Source: Enterovibrio norvegicus_B
GTDB taxonomy: Bacteria > Pseudomonadota > Gammaproteobacteria > Enterobacterales > Vibrionaceae
Direction of reading: 5' to 3'
NCBI RefSeq assembly: GCF_002876705.1
Contig: NZ_MDAG01000008.1
Coordinates: forward strand, 124,001-188,000
DNA: 64,000 nucleotides
Shown: piece after piece, positions 57,668-64,000 of the stretch
Position numbering within the stretch: the stretch's first letter is position 1
Layout: every line of letters begins with the position of its first letter
Program-made: the position numbers and the translations under genes
The notes under the pieces: generated by a model
Told to the model about the DNA's origin: nothing
Database searches by the model: none
The model's input: the letters and a program-made list of their open reading frames with translations, nothing else

Positions 57668-59860
57668 TTAAAGCGCGGGGATATTAAACCTCGGCGCGTT
57701 ACGATCGAGCGACTGCCCATCCGAAAACGATGAAATCCAGTTATCTTGCTTCCAATATTCCCAGCTACCATTTTTATAAACGAAGCTAAACCCAGCGCCC
57801 CATTGCGCCCAATTCTTGCTTGTTAAGGCCATTGCGGTCGGGCGTCCCTGGGCGTCGAAAAATGCATACCCCCAGTATCCGTTCCAATCGGTTCCACCGT
57901 TGGTGCCTTTTGTCCATGCTTCGTCTGATTTTATGGTGCGCCCGTTTATACCCATCGCCATTGAACCATCGTTAAACTTGAGTACAGCGTTAACCCCATC
58001 CCCGTAACTGTTAATGCCGCAGTTTTGTTCGGTAATGTTTCCTCCATTCGATAGCCATTGGCCGTATTCTAGTACGCCATCTTTTGAGCAAAATGCAGGG
58101 TTTTCCCAACTGCTGGCACTCCACCACGCCCGCCAGTCCGCGTAATTTTTTGTCAGCACTTTGGTGACGGTTTTCGCTTCTTTGGCAAGATGTGACAGTT
58201 GAAGCGCTTTTAGTTGGCTCAATGTCTCGTTGGTGACGCCCGCGGCTTTGGTGTTTTGTGGGCTGTTTTCCAATGCAAGATCTTGTTCCAGCCTCGTTAC
58301 GTCAACTTTCTGAAAATCATTCAGATCCAGAGGGACTGCGGTAACTCTCTCCCACGCGGCAAGCGCTTCAGATTTAGATATTTGCAGTTCATGAAAAATC
58401 TTGCGCATTCTCGCTATTCTCATGTCGATGGAGGTTGAGCGTTTTTTGCGAAGGTGAATGGTAACGTCAGGTATATCCCCGTAATCCGTATCGATTGGGA
58501 GCGCGTCTGGATGATATTCAACCGAGTAAGCGAGGTTGATGAGCCCAACACCTGATTGAACAAAATTACGCCAAACCACATCTCTAAAGCCTGCAACGCC
58601 CGCATTTATTCCGTATTGCATCGATTTAAACACGCCGTCTACGGCTATCCATGTCCCCATGTATGCTGTCGCAGCACCATAAGCGCTACTCGCATACTCA
58701 GAGGTGGTTGAATTTTTAGTGACGGGTTGCCATTTCGCATAGCCACCCCATGCTTGATTCCCTGCATACGCGGCAATGCCACAGTTGATAGACGAGGTAA
58801 GAAGCTGCCATTTTTGTGAGCCAAGGTAGGGGACGAGAGACTCATGATATGACGCGGGCAGGGAGGTGTAAGTACCGCCATTTTTATATCTAACAAATTC
58901 GCCAACCATGCCATTTAAGCCGCCCCAAATCGCGGTATCGACGACTTTTAGTGGCCATGCTGCCGCTGTGGCATTGTGGCTATCTGCGACTTTTTGAATC
59001 ATTGCATTTGTACCAATGGCACCGACAAACATCATGAGTCCAAGTTCTTCACGCAGCACACGCTCCGAAAACGCCCCTACTTGCAATGTATCGGCGACGA
59101 TGCTGCCGACTCTCGGAATACTGCGGAACATATCATTGATTCGCTGCCCATCACTGGCATGGCTTCCCGGAAAACCATGAACCCATTGTGCTTTGCCCAA
59201 GACATAGTCAAACATCGCCCAAGAGAGAGGAACGGCGAGCCCTTTGGCGGCATTAAAGGTTTCTTGGCTAATCGCTGTGCCACCGACATAGCTATTGTAA
59301 ACATCTTCAGCTAATCCAATGGCACCGAAAGACCCAAACGCGCTTAAGGCAGTGCCTGCACCTGAACGGCACAAACCACGTATGAGATTATTTTGAAAAA
59401 TATTCGGCATGCTGGGACGATAAGCATCGCTTAAAATAGGATCATAAGAATGTTGTGCAAGGTAATTGACGCCTATTTTTTTTGCGTACAGGGCTGCTTC
59501 AATATCAATCTCTGATTCTGATAATTCCGGTTTTAGCGCATGAAATCCTTCATGAATAATAACGGATTGAAGATTGTTTTGATCACCAATTTTTTGGCTG
59601 TTTATTGTTACTTTTCCATCGTGATAAAGGGCGATGGCATTTTCATACCCTTGTTGATTGATATTTCCAAATTTAATCTCAGGCTGGGTGTGGCTAAATA
59701 GCTTGTAGTCAGAGCTGACTTCTTTTTTCTGTAAAGCATGAATTATATTATCAATGTCAGCGTCATCATATTGCGCTTGAGAGGCATAAAGTGCAGAGGA
59801 TTGTCCGAGTATGCTAAATCCAATGAGAATGGAGAGAGCAGACAGTTTCTTGGGTGTCAT
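57668..59860 (-). CDS. Unrecognised exported protein with HEGFH metalloprotease motif
   Basis: A 730-residue protein. ATG 59860 is chosen because AAAGG lies eight bases before it; an ATG two codons earlier overlaps that site. A signal peptide ends near YAS. Near residue 103 is VIIHEGFHAL, an HExxH zinc motif, followed by SESEIDIEAALYAKKIG, which resembles the third-ligand helix of M48/ImmA-type proteases. The middle (about 160-430) has several glycine/alanine-rich hydrophobic stretches. The C-terminal 140 residues are rich in Trp, Gly, Asn and Ser, suggesting a binding or secreted domain. I do not recognise the whole protein. A secreted protease or toxin is possible. It is a single gene in AT-rich surroundings. 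Confidence 0.7.
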   Translation of the reverse strand: MTPKKLSALSILIGFSILGQSSALYASQAQYDDADIDNIIHALQKKEVSSDYKLFSHTQPEIKFGNINQQGYENAIALYHDGKVTINSQKIGDQNNLQSVIIHEGFHALKPELSESEIDIEAALYAKKIGVNYLAQHSYDPILSDAYRPSMPNIFQNNLIRGLCRSGAGTALSAFGSFGAIGLAEDVYNSYVGGTAISQETFNAAKGLAVPLSWAMFDYVLGKAQWVHGFPGSHASDGQRINDMFRSIPRVGSIVADTLQVGAFSERVLREELGLMMFVGAIGTNAMIQKVADSHNATAAAWPLKVVDTAIWGGLNGMVGEFVRYKNGGTYTSLPASYHESLVPYLGSQKWQLLTSSINCGIAAYAGNQAWGGYAKWQPVTKNSTTSEYASSAYGAATAYMGTWIAVDGVFKSMQYGINAGVAGFRDVVWRNFVQSGVGLINLAYSVEYHPDALPIDTDYGDIPDVTIHLRKKRSTSIDMRIARMRKIFHELQISKSEALAAWERVTAVPLDLNDFQKVDVTRLEQDLALENSPQNTKAAGVTNETLSQLKALQLSHLAKEAKTVTKVLTKNYADWRAWWSASSWENPAFCSKDGVLEYGQWLSNGGNITEQNCGINSYGDGVNAVLKFNDGSMAMGINGRTIKSDEAWTKGTNGGTDWNGYWGYAFFDAQGRPTAMALTSKNWAQWGAGFSFVYKNGSWEYWKQDNWISSFSDGQSLDRNAPRFNIPAL

Positions 59861-60088
59861 AATCATAACCTTTCTAATGTTTTATAAGGGTGGTATATCA
59901 GCAATCACTTAATTTTCACGTTTAAATAATCACTGGTGTTTAAAGGTAGGGAGTGTGGAATTAATTGCAAGTCAGGCATTGTTAACAATGTCAATATGAG
60001 GTCATATTTTGTTTTAACCACATGAAAAATATATTTATACTTATTGTGTTAAATATTTAAATCGTGACATTTCCCGATAAGTTAATAC

Positions 60089-60173
60089 TATCAATTGATA
60101 ACATTAATTTGTTTCATGTCTTATGTTCTGTAAAAATGGTGATATTTTTCAATTAATATTTATCAATTGATAA
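60089..60173. promoter_or_regulatory. Paired 12-base palindromes
   Basis: TATCAATTGATA occurs at 60089-60100 and 60161-60172, both followed by A, exactly 72 bases apart (about seven helical turns). They lie about 230-310 bases upstream of the HEGFH gene. A dimeric repressor or activator binding on one DNA face, with looping, is a reasonable guess. Confidence 0.5.
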
Positions 60174-60356
60174 GTGATAAATATTAGACGAGGGTTAATA
60201 TTCTTTGAATATTTCAGTGTCTATCAATGCGTCGACGGGTCTCTTTTTTAATGAGAGGGATGATTATCGGCAGGAAGATAATCATTCGGCGTCTAAAATG
60301 CGTTATTTTTGCGGAATGATCATTTTTATTGGGCGTGTGTTTTGGCGGACTTCATT

Positions 60357-60385
60357 GGAAAAAAGGAGCGGTGTGCGCCCCTTTT
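60357..60385 (-). terminator. Terminator after the fetAB operon
   Basis: On the minus strand, AAAAGGGGCGC pairs with CGCTCCTTTT with one mismatch and runs into six T's. It begins 34 bases after the fetB stop. Confidence 0.7.
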
Positions 60386-60418
60386 AGTATCAGCTGAGAG
60401 ATTTCAGGGGGCGTTATA

Positions 60419-61213
60419 TCAAGGCGACGGTTTAGACAATGATTCTGAAGTTAGTTGTCCGTAACCATTAAATAAGCGTCGGCTGACGAAATACAAGGTG
60501 GTTGCTGCGGAAACGAACACTGAGATGAAAATCGCCACCATAATCACGAGTTGATATTTCACGGCAAGCAGGGGTTCTGTTCCACCGAGTATCTGACCTG
60601 TCATCATCCCTGGAAGGCTAACGATGCCGAGTGTGCTCATGGCGGCAATAGGTGGTCGTAATGCAGCGGTGAGAGCCTCACGCAAAAATGGACGGCTCGG
60701 ATTCGGTGCGCCCAGCGCGACATAAAATTGATATTCAGCGTGGCGTTTTTTTAAACTGGTAAGTAACCGTTCCAGAGCAAGCACGTTGGCTGACAATGCG
60801 TTTCCCAGCAACATGCCTGCAACGGGAATGAGGTATTGGGCTTTCCACCAAGGGTCAGCTTGAATCACCCCAACCATTAACACCGGCAATACCAGTGACA
60901 TGGCGAGCAGTTGGCCTGCCAATATTGGCGGCATGAGCTGTTTTAAGTTGGCGCTGGCTTGTTTGCAGATGGTGCCACTCGCCACCAAAATCATGATGAG
61001 TAGCCACAAGGTATTGAGCCAGATATTGGCGAAAGCGAACAACGTTTGCAGGTACAAACCGACCACGGCCAATTGCAGTGTCATGCGGACCACGGCGGAA
61101 ATGAGACTTTTACTGAGCCCAAGCTGCCAACGCTGGAAAAGAACCAACGGAATAACAAAGAGTAGGTATAACCCCGCAAGCGCCCAACTGTTGATGTTTA
61201 ACGCTTCATTCAT
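60419..61213 (-). CDS. fetB: FetB-like ABC exporter permease
   Basis: A 264-residue permease of the FetB/YbbM family, which with FetA exports iron and protects against oxidative stress in E. coli. ATG 61213 is chosen because conserved sequence starts there (a longer frame to 61285 is unlikely). Marks are VVRMTLQLAVVGLYLQ, PVAGMLLGNALSANVLALERLLTSLKKRHAEYQFYVALGA, and LREALTAALRPPIAAMSTLGIVSLPGMMTGQILGGTEPLLAVKYQLVIM. It overlaps fetA by eight bases. Confidence 0.92.
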   Translation of the reverse strand: MNEALNINSWALAGLYLLFVIPLVLFQRWQLGLSKSLISAVVRMTLQLAVVGLYLQTLFAFANIWLNTLWLLIMILVASGTICKQASANLKQLMPPILAGQLLAMSLVLPVLMVGVIQADPWWKAQYLIPVAGMLLGNALSANVLALERLLTSLKKRHAEYQFYVALGAPNPSRPFLREALTAALRPPIAAMSTLGIVSLPGMMTGQILGGTEPLLAVKYQLVIMVAIFISVFVSAATTLYFVSRRLFNGYGQLTSESLSKPSP

Positions 61214-61844
61214 GATGATCTCCCAACACGAAGGTGTGGCTTGCTGCGCGCATCCATTCAGGATCGTGTGAAATAGACACAGCAATAATGGGAAGTGTTT
61301 TGAGTAACGTCATCAAGCTGTCTCTGCTTTTTGCGTCCAGCGCTGATGTGGGTTCATCCATCAGCCACACGGGTCGATCCAGCAACAATGCGCGTGCAAT
61401 GGCGAGCCGTTGTTTTTCGCCTCCTGAAAGGGTGTCAACATCATGGTTCATGTTGTGCTGAAAGTTCAGGCTCGCAAGGGCGGTTTGGCAGGCTTCATCG
61501 CTTGGTGAAGGTTTGTCGGTTGCTTGTAACGACCAAGGTAATCGGAGAACTTCTGCGATGGTGTTCGCCCCCATCACGGGTTCTTGCGGGAGGTAGCAAA
61601 ATTGACGACGCCACCAAGGTAAGTTTTGCACCGATACAGTGTGTTGTTGGTAATCAATATGGCCGTGTTGCGCGGGTTGCAGTGCGCACATCACGCGCAA
61701 TAAACTGGTTTTTCCTGATCCCGATGCACCTTTAATCACAAGGTGCCGACCCTGCGAAAGCGCCTCGGTTAACGCCGATGTTTTATCAGCCTCATACCCT
61801 GAACGAAGCTGGTGGAATTGGAGCGTTGCTGTGGGAACTGTCAT
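61206..61844 (-). CDS. fetA: FetA-like ABC exporter ATPase
   Basis: A 212-residue ATPase with Walker A KGASGSGKTSLLR, Q-loop QFCYLPQEPVMGANTIAEVLRLPW, signature LSGGEKQRLAIARALL and Walker B WLMDEPTSALD. The PQEPVMGANTIAEVL pattern fits FetA. It pairs with the overlapping FetB gene for iron or metal export. It overlaps the thioesterase gene upstream by four bases, so the three are one transcript. Confidence 0.92.
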   Translation of the reverse strand: MTVPTATLQFHQLRSGYEADKTSALTEALSQGRHLVIKGASGSGKTSLLRVMCALQPAQHGHIDYQQHTVSVQNLPWWRRQFCYLPQEPVMGANTIAEVLRLPWSLQATDKPSPSDEACQTALASLNFQHNMNHDVDTLSGGEKQRLAIARALLLDRPVWLMDEPTSALDAKSRDSLMTLLKTLPIIAVSISHDPEWMRAASHTFVLGDHHE

Positions 61845-62284
61845 TCGGCGTTTTCTGGCAAAAGATACTTCTGTAATGCGTTAGCGGTCTCTTCTGGAAT
61901 GGCGCAACTCTTTCCGTCACTGAAATCACAATACACCACCAAGGCTTCACCTACCGCGACACGACGCTGTTGGTTGTGGCTATGGATTTCATATTTCATG
62001 GTGTAGCGTTTTTCTTGGATGTCTTCGACCCATGAAACTGTAGTGATGTTGTCGGGGTAGACCAAAGGGGCTCTGAAATCACAGCGGGTAGAGGCAACCA
62101 CTGGACCGATATTGTGACGCTTTACGTACTCAAAAACCTTGAGTTCTTCCAACATCACGACGCGAACGTCTTCAAAATAGCGAAAATAGACGGTGTTGTT
62201 GATGTGCTGTAGCGCGTCCATGTCGTTCCACACTAATGACTGCGTGTGCTGGAGAGGAAAGTGGCTGAAATTGTTGTCTGTCAC
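61841..62284 (-). CDS. Acyl-CoA thioesterase (4HBT hot-dog fold)
   Basis: A 147-residue hot-dog-fold thioesterase of the YbgC/FcbC group. The active-site region is LVWNDMDALQHINNTVYFRYFEDVRVVMLEEL, with the conserved Asp in NDMDALQHINN. Later strands include STRCDFRAPLVYPDNITTVSWVE and YEIHSHNQQRRVAVGEALVVYCDF. Acyl substrate unknown. It is the first gene of the unit with fetAB. Confidence 0.9.
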   Translation of the reverse strand: MTDNNFSHFPLQHTQSLVWNDMDALQHINNTVYFRYFEDVRVVMLEELKVFEYVKRHNIGPVVASTRCDFRAPLVYPDNITTVSWVEDIQEKRYTMKYEIHSHNQQRRVAVGEALVVYCDFSDGKSCAIPEETANALQKYLLPENAE

Positions 62285-62417
62285 GGTGCAATCCTTTTGC
62301 GTTCAGAGACATTGATTGGACACCGTTTCGCTGTGACTGACAAGGTGCTCAGTTTTTTGAGCGCGGGGAATGTGACCTCTGCCATTATGCAGGCCAAGAC
62401 CAGACCAAGACAGGGGA

Positions 62418-62513
62418 ATGGCCAAGGAGAAGACTATGGCCAAGACAAAGATAATGGCTAAGACAAAGACAGCAGGAAAAAATAAGCGGAAACACGAGAG
62501 AGAAGAACGTTAG
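62418..62513 (+). CDS. Possible Lys-rich small ORF with hexapeptide repeats
   Basis: Three imperfect 18-base units at 62418-62471 encode MAKEKT, MAKTKI and MAKTKT in one frame. The frame continues AGKNKRKHEREER to TAG 62511-62513. An AAGGAG site at 62424-62429 suits ATG 62436. The frame's end overlaps the arfB stop on the other strand. It may be just a repeat. Confidence 0.2.
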   Translation: MAKEKTMAKTKIMAKTKTAGKNKRKHEREER

Positions 62514-62923
62514 AAATCTACCTTGCCGCGCATGGATTTGGTTTTTCCACGAATGGTTTTTCCATCCATACGTTTGCGCTGTGATGACTTGGACGGTTTG
62601 GTCGCTCTGCGCGCCTTTTGTACCACGCCGACGCTTTTGATCAGTTCTTGCAAGCGTGCGAGTGCATCGTCACGGTTCTTTTCTTGTGTGCGATATTGTT
62701 GGCCTTTGATCACGATGACGCCGTCTTTGGTGATGCGGCTGTCTTTTAATGCGAGCAAGCGTTCCTTGTAAAAATCAGGCAGTGACGAGGCATGAATATC
62801 AAAGCGAAGGTGAACCGCAGAAGAAACCTTATTAACGTTTTGACCACCTGCACCTTGAGCGCGTATGTAGGTGATCTCAATCTCGTCATCTGACAAGGTC
62901 ACGGTCTGAGAAATGTGAAGCAT
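62510..62923 (-). CDS. arfB: ArfB (alternative ribosome-rescue factor)
   Basis: A 137-residue peptidyl-tRNA hydrolase-like release factor. The GGQ motif at residues 26-28 (RAQGAGGQNVNKVSSAVHLRFD) and the later lysine/arginine-rich tail (KARRATKPSKSSQRKRMDGKTIRGKTK) match ArfB, whose tail enters the empty mRNA channel of stalled ribosomes. Length equals that of E. coli ArfB within a few residues. It is a single gene. Confidence 0.95.
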   Translation of the reverse strand: MLHISQTVTLSDDEIEITYIRAQGAGGQNVNKVSSAVHLRFDIHASSLPDFYKERLLALKDSRITKDGVIVIKGQQYRTQEKNRDDALARLQELIKSVGVVQKARRATKPSKSSQRKRMDGKTIRGKTKSMRGKVDF

Positions 62924-62978
62924 TTTGCTGGGTGTCCTTTCTAAATCAAGGCGACACTATAGCTGAATACGACGGATT

Positions 62979-63908
62979 TTACGACGATGGTGATTCTTGT
63001 GTCGCGCGGCGTCGAATGTTCGCAATCACAAGCCCAGATACGATAAAAGCGATGCCTATATAGTGATAAGTCTCCATGCGTTCTCCCAGTAATAGCATGG
63101 AAAAGACCAAACCAAAAACGGGGATAAGGTGCATGAATTGCCCTGTTGTCGCTGCCCCCATGCGCATCAACGCGGTATTCCAACACCAAAACGCGATGCC
63201 CGAAGCAAACACACCGGTATAAAGAGAGATAGCAATGCTCTGCGGGGAAATTGGCATGGTTTCGTACAACACAGATTCCGCCACATAAAAGGGCAAAATC
63301 ATCACTACGCCAAGGCAGACGGTGTACCCCAAAATGGGTAAACCTTTCAGTGCGTCGGGGAGTTTTTGCACCAGCACGGAGTAAGTGGCCCAAACCAAGA
63401 TACCGAACAGGGCAATAAGCTCGCTGTTTCCAATGGCGAAGTCTGTGACTAATTGGCCTTTGGTAATGATGAGTAACACACCGATAGCAGACGTCAGTAT
63501 GGCGAGGGTTTGCTTTAAGGTAGCGGCTTGTTTGAGCAAAAAGAATTGCACCAACAGAATCATCAATGGTGAAGCCGACTGTAAAATTACGACGTTGGTG
63601 GAGAGGGTGTTTTCAAGTGCGATATAGACCAAGCTGTTGTAACCCGCCACGCCCAGCAAGGCAAGCAACAACACCAATCTAAAGTGTTGCTTAAACAGTG
63701 GCCATTTGTCTTTCATCGGCTTGTAAACAAAAGGCAGCAACACGACGGCGGCAACGGCCCATCGCCAAAATGACAACCCCAGTGGCGGAATGTTCGCATT
63801 GACGAGTTTCGCCAGTGTGATGTTACCTGCCCAACTCATGGTCGCAATGGTCGCCAATAAAATCGGGAACCACGCCAATGATTGCGTGTGTTGGGGCTGA
63901 TCTGCCAT
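62979..63908 (-). CDS. EamA/DMT-family transporter
   Basis: A 309-residue membrane protein with ten predicted helices in two EamA repeats (MSWAGNITLAKLVNANIPPLGLSFWRWAVAAVVLLPF; ALFGILVWATYSVLVQKLPDALKG; FASGIAFWCWNTALMRMGAATTGQFMHLIPVFGLVFSMLLLGERMETYHYIGIAFIVSGLVIANI). It belongs to the drug/metabolite transporter superfamily; the substrate is not deducible. The start ATG is 63908. Confidence 0.92.
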   Translation of the reverse strand: MADQPQHTQSLAWFPILLATIATMSWAGNITLAKLVNANIPPLGLSFWRWAVAAVVLLPFVYKPMKDKWPLFKQHFRLVLLLALLGVAGYNSLVYIALENTLSTNVVILQSASPLMILLVQFFLLKQAATLKQTLAILTSAIGVLLIITKGQLVTDFAIGNSELIALFGILVWATYSVLVQKLPDALKGLPILGYTVCLGVVMILPFYVAESVLYETMPISPQSIAISLYTGVFASGIAFWCWNTALMRMGAATTGQFMHLIPVFGLVFSMLLLGERMETYHYIGIAFIVSGLVIANIRRRATQESPSS

Positions 63909-64000
63909 GGCGTATTTTGCGTCCTTTTATTCTACAACCGACGTCTTCTGCTCGGGGTGTTTAGATGTGTTTGATTTCAGTTACGCATGCTTATTGAAGT

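Larger units (their letters stand above)
59861..60418. other. AT-rich region upstream of the HEGFH gene
   Basis: 558 bases. It carries two copies of the palindrome TATCAATTGATA (60089-60100 and 60161-60172) and a minus-strand terminator at 60357-60385. A 60-codon frame at 60205-60387 lacks a ribosome-binding site and crosses the terminator, so it is not accepted. Confidence 0.6.

Noticed and set aside
60205..60387. 60-codon frame before fetB
   Set aside because: Non-ATG start without a ribosome-binding site, running into the fetAB terminator.
62246..62461. 71-codon frame antisense to the thioesterase start
   Set aside because: No family match, and it runs through the 18-base repeat in a different frame from the Lys-rich ORF.

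Overview
The window is a chromosomal segment of a marine gammaproteobacterium, most likely in the Vibrionaceae (an Enterovibrio, Grimontia or Photobacterium relative). I infer this from the gene set: CreD, RND pump, DcuC with PepT, ModF, FetAB, ArfB, several c-di-GMP proteins, and a lack of phage or transposon genes. No rRNA, tRNA, insertion sequence, integrase or CRISPR array was seen. A 755-base run of N lies at 5367-6121.

Layout. 0-5.2 kb: an AT-rich BNR-repeat lipoprotein, a small chimeric membrane gene that looks like a recombination scar, an AraC/GyrI regulator with an NTF2-like protein, and creD. 6.2-11.5 kb: an RND efflux adaptor and permease with a downstream AraC/GyrI regulator. 11.5-13.4 kb: a bufferin-type RiPP operon (BufA precursor, BufB multinuclear iron oxygenase, BufC partner), probably for copper handling. 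14-17.4 kb: lipoprotein, DUF5519 protein and outer-membrane barrel, divergent from a LysR regulator. 17.4-22.4 kb: a DEDDh exonuclease and two divergent EAL-domain proteins (PTS-IIC-like/EAL and receiver/EAL) around a structured 0.9-kb intergenic region. 

22.5-36.1 kb is the metabolic centrepiece: a LysR regulator divergent from a ten-gene run. This run holds a three-part ABC importer, a LamB/YcsF protein, biotin carboxyl carrier, biotin carboxylase, two allophanate-hydrolase-like carboxyltransferase subunits, GabT, GabD, and then a porin. I infer import of a lactam or related cyclic amide, ATP- and biotin-dependent ring opening, and oxidation of the resulting amino acid to a dicarboxylate. 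2-Pyrrolidinone to GABA to succinate is the simplest model.

36.4-44.8 kb: ModF, PepT, DcuC, an RpiR regulator divergent from an Asp/Glu racemase with an extra C-terminal domain, a LysE exporter and a GNAT enzyme. 45-53 kb: surface proteins with domains better known from animal extracellular matrix (three CHRD domains, a C1q-like protein, two spondin-domain proteins, a VWA lipoprotein), a CPBP protease, and an ECF sigma factor with its probable anti-sigma factor. 53.4-55.7 kb: a polar amino-acid ABC importer. 55.7-64 kb: a Cys-cluster protein, a chemoreceptor without a periplasmic domain, an unrecognised 730-residue exported protein with an HEGFH zinc-protease motif, FetAB, a thioesterase, ArfB and an EamA transporter.

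Several non-coding stretches carry structure: a four-segment alternating-hairpin leader before the CHRD gene, inverted repeats and a small ORF between the EAL genes, hairpins and a 10-bp tandem repeat after the spondin genes, and paired 12-bp palindromes upstream of the HEGFH protein.
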